Position numbers and translations under genes: made by a program
Shown here: positions 13,242 through 22,203 of the stretch, one piece after another
Position numbering within the stretch: the stretch's first letter is position 1
How the letters are laid out: each line of letters begins with the position of its first letter
Assembly: GCA_046327715.1 (NCBI GenBank)
Contig: JAXLXY010000008.1
Location: 62,001-126,000, forward strand
DNA: 64,000 nt
Direction of reading: 5' to 3'
DNA from: JADJOM01 sp046327715
GTDB taxonomy: Bacteria; Gemmatimonadota; Gemmatimonadetes; Gemmatimonadales; GWC2-71-9
Notes under the pieces: model-generated
Seen by the model: the letters and a program-made list of their open reading frames with translations, nothing else
The model's database searches: none
Told to the model about the DNA's origin: nothing

Positions 13242-14057
13242 TCAGGTGCCGGCGGGGGTCGAGTCCCGCGGCGTCGGGCAGGCGAGGTCCAGGCCGGCCG
13301 TCGTGGGATGGAAGCGGCGGATATAGGTGCAGGTCTCCCGGCGATCCTCGGCGTACCCCACCGCGCGGTAGGCATCCACCAGCCGCAGCAGGGCGGTCGG
13401 CGTGATGCTGGCGCGAGGGTAGGTGGCGGCGATGTCCTTGAGGTAGAGGATCGCCGAGTCGTAGGCCTTGAGCCGGTAGTAGTACTGGGCCGAGCGATAC
13501 TCCTTGACCGCGAACCACTCTTCGAGGTCCACGATCCGCATCCGCGCCCGCGCCGCGGCCGGCGCGTCGGGATAGCGATTGAGCAGCTCCTGGTAGGTGG
13601 CCTTCGCGGTCTGGGCGTAGCTGTCGTCCAGCTCCGGGCGCCGCCAGAGGTCGGCATAGGCGTCGCCGGTGCGCAGCAGCGCCTCCGGGGCCAGCCGGGA
13701 GTTCGGGGAGTCGTCGGACACCTTCCGGAACTCACGCGCCGCCTGCAGCTGGTTGCCGAGCCCGAAGTACGACTCGGCCAGGTAGAAGTGCGCCATGACC
13801 GAGAGGGTGTCGCCTACGGGCACCTCGAGGGTCACCCGTTCGAAGAGGGTGGAGGCCTTGCTCCACCGGCCACGCCGGAACTGGGCCATGGCGCGACTCC
13901 ACAGCGCCTGCACCTCGTCGCGCGAGAGCCCCGCCGCCGTGGGGACAGGGCCCGCCGCGGTCACCGGCCGGGGAGTGTGCCCGCAGGCACTGAGGAACAG
14001 GAGGGCCAGCGGGGCAAGGCAACGGGCGGCTCGGCGCCGTGTCATCATCGGTCTCAT
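13242..14057 (-). CDS. bamD: Outer membrane assembly lipoprotein BamD-like
   Basis: The 271-residue protein has a lipoprotein signal with lipobox LSAC (Cys25 from this start) and then TPR-type helical repeats, with AESYFGLGNQLQAAREFRKV and YPDAPAAARARMRI segments typical of BamD/YfiO. BamD is a periplasmic outer-membrane-anchored part of the beta-barrel assembly machine. Methionines at codons 4 and 5 are alternative starts (14048, 14045), and none has a strong ribosome site. It lies 3 bases after a second TPR lipoprotein gene and 36 bases before nadD. BamD is preferred over other TPR lipoproteins on repeat pattern and length, but a paralogue is possible. Confidence 0.8.
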   Translation of the reverse strand: MRPMMTRRRAARCLAPLALLFLSACGHTPRPVTAAGPVPTAAGLSRDEVQALWSRAMAQFRRGRWSKASTLFERVTLEVPVGDTLSVMAHFYLAESYFGLGNQLQAAREFRKVSDDSPNSRLAPEALLRTGDAYADLWRRPELDDSYAQTAKATYQELLNRYPDAPAAARARMRIVDLEEWFAVKEYRSAQYYYRLKAYDSAILYLKDIAATYPRASITPTALLRLVDAYRAVGYAEDRRETCTYIRRFHPTTAGLDLACPTPRDSTPAGT

Positions 14058-14060
14058 CGC

Positions 14061-14954
14061 TTACTGGGAGTCCGCGGGGGCCTGGGGCGCCCCGAGGCGG
14101 GTCAGGCGTTCTTCCGCCATGGCCACAATGGAATCGCTGGCACCGCGGCGCATGGCGTCCTGGTAGGCGATCGCCGCGCCGAGAATATCGCCCTGAGCCA
14201 CCCGGGCGTCACCGAGGCCGACCAGGGCCCGCCGGCCCCGCTCGGAATCCGAATCTACCGCCACCACCCGCTGGAACCATTGGGCCGCGACCTGGGGCTC
14301 GCCGACCAGCAGCGCCTCGAGCCCGAGCTGGACTCCGCACGCCCCGACCCCGTCGCCGGCGCGCTGCCGCACCGAAGGCTCACGCGAGCGCCGCAACGCG
14401 ACGAGGTACACCTCGGCGGCCTCGCTGCACGCGGTGGTCTGCCGCAGGGCGGTGCCGTACATGACGAGCATCTGGTCGACCTGCGCAGCATCCCCCGCGG
14501 CGGCGAGCGCCAGCGGGCCGATCCCCGCGGCCTCTGCCGGCTCGAGCTGGCCGCTGCGCACCAGCGCCACGGTCTGCCGCGCGCTCACCCGCTCCGGGGC
14601 CAGGCGGCGCAGGGCCTCCACCGCCTGCCGGAGGGCCACCCCATCCTGGGACTGCTCCGCCGCGCGGGCGACCTGTTCCAGGCCCCGGGCGGCCTCGGTG
14701 GCGCGCGTCGGGTCGGCGCTGGCCATCCGGGAATACGCCTCGGAGGCCTCGCGGAGGTCGGCCGACTTGAGGGCGGCGGCGGCGAGCTTGGCCCAGACCC
14801 TGGCGCGGTCATCGCCCCGGGCGGCGGCGCGATACTCCTCGAGCGCCGTGCCGTACTCCCCGAGGCCGTAGGCGGTGTCCCCCAGCCGCTCATGGTCCGC
14901 GGCGGAGCCGGCACAGCCCAGGGAGAGGACGAGCAGCGGGACCCAGCCCTTCAC
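14061..14954 (-). CDS. TPR-repeat lipoprotein, unknown function
   Basis: The 297-residue protein starts at a GTG that overlaps the upstream stop (GTGA). The signal is short (KGWVPLLVLSLGC), with a probable lipidated Cys near residue 13. The mature part is Ala-rich and made of TPR-like pairs (YGLGEYGTALEEYRAA, VAAQWFQRVVAVDSDSERGR, DILGAAIAYQDAMRRG). A longer open frame extends to 15023 but runs into the preceding gene and lacks a signal peptide. The setting next to bamD suggests an envelope assembly or scaffold role. No enzyme motif is present. Confidence 0.75.
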   Translation of the reverse strand: MKGWVPLLVLSLGCAGSAADHERLGDTAYGLGEYGTALEEYRAAARGDDRARVWAKLAAAALKSADLREASEAYSRMASADPTRATEAARGLEQVARAAEQSQDGVALRQAVEALRRLAPERVSARQTVALVRSGQLEPAEAAGIGPLALAAAGDAAQVDQMLVMYGTALRQTTACSEAAEVYLVALRRSREPSVRQRAGDGVGACGVQLGLEALLVGEPQVAAQWFQRVVAVDSDSERGRRALVGLGDARVAQGDILGAAIAYQDAMRRGASDSIVAMAEERLTRLGAPQAPADSQ

Positions 14955-15658
14955 TCGGTGGCCCGTTCCAGCATGGCGAGGTAGGCCTCGACCCGGGCAT
15001 TCTTGGGCCGGGCCAGGAGGCACTCGTGCCAGACCTGCTGCGCACCGGCGGCGTCACCGGAGAGGTACCTGGCCAGGCCGAGCGAGGCGAGGGCGTCGAC
15101 GAAATTGGGCCGGTCGCGGACCACCCGTTCCAGCTCCTCGCGGGCCGAGAGCGCATCCCCGGCCTCGAGGAGCGCGCGGGCCAGCTTGTACCGGATGTCG
15201 GCGAAGTTGGGGCCCAGCGCCACGGCGGCACGGTACTGCTCGATGGCCTGGGGCAGCGCCCCTGACTCGGCGTACGCCGCGGCGAGCAGCGAGTGGTGAT
15301 TGGCCAAGTTGGCGGCGACGTGGGCCGGGAAGCCGGAGGGCAGCTTCTCGTTGTGGTCCGCGGCGTGGCGGAAGGCTTCCTCGGCCTCCGCGGTCCGGCC
15401 CAGGTCGTTGAGCAGGATCCCGCGGTGGATGTGGGCCTCGATGTAGCGCGGGTTCTGCTCGAGGGCCTGGCCGAAATGCTCCAGCGCGCGCTGGGGCTGC
15501 CCGAGCATGGCGTAGCAGAGGCCCAGCAGGTGGTGGCAGTCGGCGAAGGTGCGGCCCGAGTCCACCACCCCCTGCAGCAGGTGGATGGCGCCGTAGTAGT
15601 CCTGCAGCGCGAAGCGCTCGCGGGCCTGGTTGATCAGCGGTTCGTCACTGACGCGCAT
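14951..15658 (-). CDS. Tetratricopeptide repeat protein
   Basis: The 235-residue protein has about five TPR units (LGLCYAMLGQPQRALEHFGQ, HRGILLNDLGRTAEAEEAFR, AAYAESGALPQAIEQYRAAV, LARALLEAGDALSAREELER, LGLARYLSGDAAGAQQVW) and no signal peptide, so it is probably a cytoplasmic scaffold. It overlaps the sugar epimerase gene upstream by 14 bases and the TPR lipoprotein downstream by 4, so it is part of the same transcript. The partner is unknown. Confidence 0.8.
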   Translation of the reverse strand: MRVSDEPLINQARERFALQDYYGAIHLLQGVVDSGRTFADCHHLLGLCYAMLGQPQRALEHFGQALEQNPRYIEAHIHRGILLNDLGRTAEAEEAFRHAADHNEKLPSGFPAHVAANLANHHSLLAAAYAESGALPQAIEQYRAAVALGPNFADIRYKLARALLEAGDALSAREELERVVRDRPNFVDALASLGLARYLSGDAAGAQQVWHECLLARPKNARVEAYLAMLERATE

Positions 15659-16610
15659 TGGTCTCCCGGTACCAGGCGACGAAACGGCGGATGCCTTCGG
15701 GGAACGGCGTGCCCGGGTGGTAGCCCAGCACGCGGGCGGACTTCGTGAGGTCGGCCGAGGTCAGCAGGACATCCCCCGGCTGCCGGGACGCCCGCTCGAT
15801 CCGGGGGGTGATGCCCAGCGCCCCCGCGATCGTCTCGATCATCCGGCGCAGGGGCACCGCCTCGTTTCCGCCCAAGTTGAACGCCTCCACCCCGATCGGG
15901 GCGGTGGCGGTCCAGTCCAGGGCGGCGACGACCCCCGCCACGATGTCATCAATATAGGTGTAGTCGCGCGCCTCCGTGCCCTCCCCGAACATGGTGATCG
16001 CCTCACCCCGGGCCAGGCGGCCCGTGAACTTGTGGATGGCGAGGTCGGGGCGCTGCCGTGGACCGTACACCGTGAAGAACCGGAGGGCGGCCACCCGGAG
16101 ACCGGCATGCGGGGCGAGCGCCTCCAGCAGCAGCTCGCCGGCGCGCTTGGTGGCGGCGTAGGGGCTGATGGGGTGGATGGCGGCGGCATCCTCCCGGAAG
16201 GGCGCCGGGGTGTCGTCGCCGTAGACCGAGGAGGACGACCCGAAGATCAGCCGGGTCACGCCCGCGGCCCGCGCGGCATCGACCAGCGACTGGGTGCCAC
16301 TGATGTTGGCGCGGACGTAGCCCGCCGGATCCTCCAGCGAGGGGCGGACGCCGGCCTTGGCCGCCAGGTGCACCACCACGGTCCCGGCGGTGAGCAGTTC
16401 GCCGAGCCGGGCGGTCTCGAGCAGGTCGAGTTCGTGGAACTGGAAGCCGGACATGGCGCGGGCGCCGGCGAGGTTCCGTTCCTTGACGGCCCGGGGGTAG
16501 AAGGGATCGAAGTTGTCGATCCCCACCACCTCGTCGCCGCGGCGCAGCAGGTGCTCGGCCACGTGGGAGCCGATGAATCCCGCGGCCCCCGTGAGCAGCA
16601 CGCGGGTCAT
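15645..16610 (-). CDS. NAD-dependent sugar-nucleotide epimerase, UDP-glucuronate 4-epimerase-like
   Basis: The 321-residue extended SDR has the NAD-binding GAAGFIGSH at 8-16, HLAAKAGVRPSLEDP typical of UDP-glucuronate 4-epimerases, SSSSVYG, and the catalytic SPYAATK. The product would be UDP-galacturonate from UDP-glucuronate, which fits its place directly downstream of ugd and the decarboxylase gene. It starts at the ATG at 16610, overlapping the previous stop (ATGA). A UDP-glucose or UDP-GlcNAc 4-epimerase is the main alternative; substrate cannot be settled from sequence alone. Confidence 0.8.
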   Translation of the reverse strand: MTRVLLTGAAGFIGSHVAEHLLRRGDEVVGIDNFDPFYPRAVKERNLAGARAMSGFQFHELDLLETARLGELLTAGTVVVHLAAKAGVRPSLEDPAGYVRANISGTQSLVDAARAAGVTRLIFGSSSSVYGDDTPAPFREDAAAIHPISPYAATKRAGELLLEALAPHAGLRVAALRFFTVYGPRQRPDLAIHKFTGRLARGEAITMFGEGTEARDYTYIDDIVAGVVAALDWTATAPIGVEAFNLGGNEAVPLRRMIETIAGALGITPRIERASRQPGDVLLTSADLTKSARVLGYHPGTPFPEGIRRFVAWYRETNARQ

Positions 16611-17538
16611 TGCCCGAGGTGGGTCCGGAAGTAGGCGATGGTGTGCCGGAGCCCCTCCTCGAGCGAGACCTTGGGCTCCCAGCCGAGGAGCGTGCGCGCC
16701 TTGGTGATGTCGGGCTGCCGCACCTTGGGATCATCCACCGGCAGCGGGCGGGACTCGATCTTCGAGGCGGACCCGGTCAGCGCCAGCACCTTCTCGGCCA
16801 GCTGACGCACCGTGAATTCGTTGGGATTCCCGATATTGGTCGGGTCGGTGTGATCGCTCATGAAGAGCCGGTAGATCCCGTCCACCTCGTCCGACACGTA
16901 GCAGAAGGACCGGGTCTGCTGGCCCTCGCCGTAGATCGTGAGCGGCTCGCCGCGGAGCGCCTGGACCACGAAGTTGGACACCACCCGCCCGTCCCGGGCT
17001 CGCATGCGCGGCCCGTAGGTGTTGAAGATGCGGATGATCCGGGTGTCGATCCCGTGGTAGCGGTGATAGGCCATGGTCATGGCCTCGGCGAAGCGCTTGG
17101 CCTCATCGTAGACCCCGCGGGGTCCGACCGGGTTCACATGCCCCCAGTAGCTCTCCGGCTGGGGATGCACCTGGGGGTCGCCATACACCTCGGAGGTGGA
17201 GGCCAGGAAGAACCGGGCCCCCTTGGCCTTGGCGAGGCCGAGGGCGTTGTGCGTGCCGAGCGACCCCACCTTGAGGGTCTGGATGGGGAGCTCGAGGTAG
17301 TCGATGGGGCTGGCCGGCGAGGCGAAGTGCAGCACCCCGTCGAGCGGGCCGTCCACCTGGATGAACCGGCTCACGTCGTGGAGGATGAACTGGAACTTCC
17401 GGTTCCCCTCGAGGTGCGCCACGTTCTCGCGCGCGCCGGTGATCAGGTTATCCATCCCGATCACCTCATGGCCCTCGGCCAGGAAGCGGTCGGTCAGGTG
17501 GGAACCGAGGAACCCGGCGGCACCGGTGATCAGGACTC

Positions 17539-17542
<4 letters not shown>
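16607..17542 (-). CDS. uxs: UDP-glucuronate decarboxylase (UDP-xylose synthase)
   Basis: The 311-residue SDR converts UDP-glucuronate to UDP-xylose. It has GAAGFLGSH at 7-15, HFASPASPIDYLELPIQTLK, which is characteristic of UXS enzymes, the STSEVYGDP segment and the active-site YDEAK. FNTYGPRM and QQTRSFCYV are also conserved in this group. It overlaps the ugd stop (ATGA) and the next epimerase, so ugd, uxs and epimerase form a compact UDP-uronate branch. Length is typical of the bacterial single-domain enzyme. Confidence 0.93.
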
Positions 17543-18846
<1,304 letters not shown>

Positions 18847-18879
18847 CCGTGCACCCCCGAACGCATGTGGACCCGCCGC

Positions 18880-20001
18880 TCACGCCTGACGATAGAATGC
18901 CGACACCGCGGACACCACCGCGTCCTGCTGCGCGTCCGTGAGCTCCGGGTAGATGGGGAGCGACAGCACCGAGGCCATCGCCGCCTCCGTGACCGGCAGG
19001 CTGCCCCGGCGGTAGCCCAGGGACGCGAAGCAGGGCTGCAGGTGCAGCGCCAGCGGGTAGTAGACGGCGCAACCGATGCCCGCCGCCTTGAGGTGCTCGA
19101 CCAGCGCGTCGCGCCGCTCGGCCCGCACGGTGTACTGGTGGAAGATGTGCTCGTTGCCCGCCTCGACCCGCGGGGGGCAGACGGCCGGCAGCGCCTCGAA
19201 CGCCGCGGTGTACCGCGCCGCCCGCGCCCGCCGTGCCGCGCTCCAGCCCGCGAGGTGCGGCAGCTTGGCCAGCAGCACCGCCGCCTGCAGGGTGTCGAGG
19301 CGGCTGTTGTAGCCCACCTCGTCGTGGTGGTACTGCTTGGCCCCGCCGTGGGTCCGGAGTCGCCGCAGCCGCGCCGCCAGGGCGTCGTCCTGGGTGACCA
19401 TCATCCCGGCATCGCCCCACGCCCCGAGGTTCTTGCTCGGGAAGAACGAGAACGCGCCGACGTACCCGAGTTCCCCCGCCATGCGCCAGGCGCCCCCAAC
19501 CTGCCGGCGGGCGCCGATGGCCTGCGCGGCATCCTCGATCAGCGCCAGTCCGTGGCGCGCCGCCAGCGCCCCCAGCGCCGCCATGTCGGCCATCTGGCCG
19601 AAGAGGTGCACCACCACGATGGCGCGGGTGCGCGGGGTGATCGCCGCCTCCACCGCCGCCGGGGAGAGGTTGAAGCTCGACGGCTCGATGTCGGCGAAGA
19701 CCGGCGTCCCACCGGCGTTGTGGATGGTCCCGGCGGTGGCAAAGAACGTGAAGGCCGGGCAGATCACCTCGTCCCCGGGCGCCAGGTCGAGGGTCCGGAG
19801 CGCGAGCAGCAGCGCGTCGGTGCCGCTGGCGCAGGCGATCCCGTGCCGTGCCGCCGACAGCGCCGCGACCTGCTGCTCCAGCCGCGCGACCTCCTCTCCC
19901 AGGATGAACTGCTGCCGTTCCACCACCCCCATCAGGAGGGGCAGCACGTCATCCTTGATCGCCCGGTACTGGGCGACGAGGTCGAGCAGCGGCACGTTCA
20001 C
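18880..20001 (-). CDS. DegT/DnrJ/EryC1-type sugar aminotransferase
   Basis: The 373-residue PLP enzyme transaminates a keto sugar nucleotide. Lys190 in FFPSKNLGAWGDAG is the expected Schiff-base lysine; GTDALLLALRTL and EDAAQAIGA (PLP contacts) are present. The GTG start at 20001 is preferred over the ATG at 20049 because it has GGAG 6-7 bases ahead and gives the family-typical beginning VPLLDLVAQY. It lies between the N-acetyltransferase and ugd, the gene order seen for WbpE-WbpD diacetamido-uronate pathways, although no matching dehydrogenase/oxidase pair (WbpA/WbpB) is visible here. Confidence 0.92.
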   Translation of the reverse strand: MNVPLLDLVAQYRAIKDDVLPLLMGVVERQQFILGEEVARLEQQVAALSAARHGIACASGTDALLLALRTLDLAPGDEVICPAFTFFATAGTIHNAGGTPVFADIEPSSFNLSPAAVEAAITPRTRAIVVVHLFGQMADMAALGALAARHGLALIEDAAQAIGARRQVGGAWRMAGELGYVGAFSFFPSKNLGAWGDAGMMVTQDDALAARLRRLRTHGGAKQYHHDEVGYNSRLDTLQAAVLLAKLPHLAGWSAARRARAARYTAAFEALPAVCPPRVEAGNEHIFHQYTVRAERRDALVEHLKAAGIGCAVYYPLALHLQPCFASLGYRRGSLPVTEAAMASVLSLPIYPELTDAQQDAVVSAVSAFYRQA

Positions 20002-20041
20002 GCGAGACTCCGGGAGCGGATGGGACGCCGGGGGGCGGGAT

Positions 20042-20060
20042 GGCGCCACCCGGTGGCGCC
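20042..20060 (-). terminator. Hairpin between acetyltransferase and aminotransferase genes
   Basis: A perfect 8-bp stem GGCGCCAC / GTGGCGCC with a 3-base loop sits in the 101-base gap. No U-tract follows, so it may be an attenuator, an mRNA processing site or a weak terminator. Confidence 0.4.
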
Positions 20061-20102
20061 CCCGCCGGGGTGCAATATCAGGGCCAGCAAGGGCCCCGGA
20101 AC

Positions 20103-20693
20103 CTAGCGGGCGTCCCGGGGAGGGTCAATCAGGCTAAGTGCGCCCTGGTCTTCACGATAGCTCGCGCCGCAGCCGCTGCAGGCCGCCCCCCTGTCGCGCA
20201 CGTGCAACCGTTCCCCGCACTGGCACATCCACCCCACCCGGCGCGCCGGCACCCCGACCATGAGGGCATAGGCCGGGACGTCGCTGGTCACCACCGCCCC
20301 GGCGCCCACGAAGGCATACTCGCCGAGCGTCACCCCGCAGACGATCGTGGCATTGGCGCCGATCGAGGTGCCCCGGCGGACCAGGGTGACCCGGTACTCG
20401 TGCTTGCGGGAGATGTGGGAGCGGGGGTTGTTCACGTTGGTGAAGACACAGCTCGGGCCGCAGAACACGTCGTCCTCGAGGGTGACTCCCTCGTAGATCG
20501 AGACGTTGTTCTGGATCTTCACGTTGTTGCCGATGCGGGTCCCCGGCATGATCACGACGTTCTGCCCGAGATTGCAGCGCTCGCCGATCACGGCGCCGGG
20601 CATCACGTGGCTGAAATGCCAGATCTTCGTCCCGGCGCCGACGATGGCGCCGGCATCGACGTAGCTCGACTCGTGGACGAAATAGTCTGCCAT
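20103..20693 (-). CDS. Sugar-nucleotide N-acetyltransferase, WbpD/WlbB-like
   Basis: The 196-residue hexapeptide-repeat acetyltransferase (VDAGAIVGAGTKIWHFSHV, IGERCNLGQNVVI, IGNNVKIQNNVSIYEGV) matches the family that N-acetylates UDP-3-amino-3-deoxy uronates. The C-terminal tail carries CQCGERL and CSGCGASY, four cysteines that could bind zinc. The gene lies upstream of an aminotransferase, as expected for 3-amino sugar synthesis. A 9-bp hairpin ends at the first base of its start codon. Confidence 0.87.
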   Translation of the reverse strand: MADYFVHESSYVDAGAIVGAGTKIWHFSHVMPGAVIGERCNLGQNVVIMPGTRIGNNVKIQNNVSIYEGVTLEDDVFCGPSCVFTNVNNPRSHISRKHEYRVTLVRRGTSIGANATIVCGVTLGEYAFVGAGAVVTSDVPAYALMVGVPARRVGWMCQCGERLHVRDRGAACSGCGASYREDQGALSLIDPPRDAR

Positions 20694-20722
20694 CGCGCGA
20701 AGGCCTTGTTGGGTTCGCGCGA
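20693..20722 (-). promoter_or_regulatory. Leader hairpin touching the acetyltransferase start codon
   Basis: TCGCGCGAA / TTCGCGCGA forms a perfect 9-bp stem around a 12-base loop. On the minus-strand RNA the loop contains AAGG, the only ribosome-site-like sequence, and the stem closes on the A of the AUG. A TATCTT hexamer at 20723-20728 could be a -10 element, but then the 5' arm would be partly missing from the transcript, so the full hairpin needs read-through from 20748-22043. Confidence 0.4.
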
Positions 20723-20747
20723 AAGATAGACGGGCAGGGGCGAGGGG

Positions 20748-22043
20748 CTACTGGGGCCGGAGCGGCAGGCGGAGCAGGACGGGCGCAGGCCAGGCCGCCC
20801 CGGGCAGGGGAACTCCCGCCTCGTCGTAGTTGGCCCACGGGCTGTTGGCCACGTAGACCAGCGCGCCCTCCGCCAGCACGCCCACGGTGGGCTCGCTGGC
20901 GAGCGGCAGGTGGCGGTCGAGGACCTCGAGGCGCACCACCCGCTCCCCGGCGGCGTCGAGGCTCAGGGCCACGACGCGGGGCGGCGCCAGGCCATTCTGA
21001 ACGGCCACCAGCCGCCCTGCCCCGGCGAGCACCAGCCCGTCCAGCCCGAGCAGGGTGCCCACGGCCGCGAGCGTCACCGGCCGCACCCGGCCGGTGGCCA
21101 GGTCCACCAAGAGCAGCCCGTGGGACCAGTCGGCCACGTACAGGCGGGTCCCGTCCGGAGCCAGTACGAGCCCCTGGGGGCTGCGCAGCAGCGGGTCGCC
21201 GCGGGTCACCGCCTCGAGCGCCTGGCCGCCCGGCGGCAGCCGGTGGATGGCGCGGCCGGCGTCATCCGACAGGTACACCGTCCCATCGGGGCCGAGGGTG
21301 AGGTCGCCGAGGCTGGCACCCGCGCCGGCCACCCGGCGCCGCAACGCGCCGGTGGCCAGATCGAAGGCCAGCAGGGCCGACCGCCCGGCATCGGCGGCGC
21401 TGTACCCCTCCTGATTGGGGAGGGCCCGGGAGGTGAGCCAGAGGAGCCCGGCGGCGCTGTCTACCGCCAGCCCGATGACCGCATCGAGCCCGTCCTGCCC
21501 CGGACCAAGAAAGGCGCTCGTCCTGCCCTGCCCATCCACCGCCACCACCTGCCGTCGCCGGATGCTCGACACCAGGAACCGCCGACGGGCGCCGTCCCAG
21601 GCGATGCCCTCCGGATGGAGCAGCGTATCGGGCAGGGTCGCCAGCACTCGACTCCGTGCCAGCGGCGCCACGGCAGCCTGCATCCGGGCCAGACGCGCCG
21701 CATAGCCCTGGACCCCGGCCAGGGCCGCATGGAGGGGATCGTCGTCGGTCCAGCCGGCGCCGAGCGCGATGACGGTGTCGAGCTCCCGAAGCGCGAGTTC
21801 CGTCCGCCCCGCCCGCGCGGCGAAGCGCGCCAGCGTCAGGCGGTAGGCCACCTGGGTGGGCCAGGCCCGCACCGCGCGCGCCGCCGCGTCGAGCACCGCG
21901 GCGGTGTCGCCGGCCTGCAGGGCCGCGTTGGCGGCGCGCAGGTGGGCGCGGGCCGCCTGGGCGGAGTCGGCCATCTGGGCCGGCAGCCGTGTGGCCATGG
22001 CCAGCGCGGCCGTCAGGATCGCACTCGTGACTCGCCTCCGCAT
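20748..22043 (-). CDS. Secreted TPR/beta-propeller protein (SMP-30/NHL-like)
   Basis: The 431-residue protein has a Sec signal peptide ending near RLPAQ, a helical TPR-like part (about 30-110), then repeated beta-propeller blades with short signatures such as LLHPEGIAWDG, LTLGPDGTVYLSDD and LVLAPDGTRLYVADW. These resemble SMP-30/gluconolactonase or NHL-type propellers, usually ligand-binding or lactonase modules. The ATG at 22043 has AGGGGG as a strong ribosome site. It is divergent from the sensor kinase at 22204, so it could be a target of that system, but no operator is visible. Confidence 0.75.
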   Translation of the reverse strand: MRRRVTSAILTAALAMATRLPAQMADSAQAARAHLRAANAALQAGDTAAVLDAAARAVRAWPTQVAYRLTLARFAARAGRTELALRELDTVIALGAGWTDDDPLHAALAGVQGYAARLARMQAAVAPLARSRVLATLPDTLLHPEGIAWDGARRRFLVSSIRRRQVVAVDGQGRTSAFLGPGQDGLDAVIGLAVDSAAGLLWLTSRALPNQEGYSAADAGRSALLAFDLATGALRRRVAGAGASLGDLTLGPDGTVYLSDDAGRAIHRLPPGGQALEAVTRGDPLLRSPQGLVLAPDGTRLYVADWSHGLLLVDLATGRVRPVTLAAVGTLLGLDGLVLAGAGRLVAVQNGLAPPRVVALSLDAAGERVVRLEVLDRHLPLASEPTVGVLAEGALVYVANSPWANYDEAGVPLPGAAWPAPVLLRLPLRPQ

Positions 22044-22203
22044 GCATCCCCCTTGAAGTGACCGACCCCGGCGGCCGCAGCGCGGGCCGGATGAGCCCAA
22101 GGATACCGGACGGGCGGCGGGTCGGCGTTGGGGGGAGGTGCGCACCGTGTACGGATCGTGTAAGCCGCTCCCGCCACCGGGGAGGGCCGGTATCTTCCCC
22201 CGC

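Noticed and set aside
20001..20049. Longer aminotransferase start at the ATG 20049
   Set aside because: The added 16 residues are Pro/Ser-rich and outside the family alignment; the GTG at 20001 has a good ribosome site.
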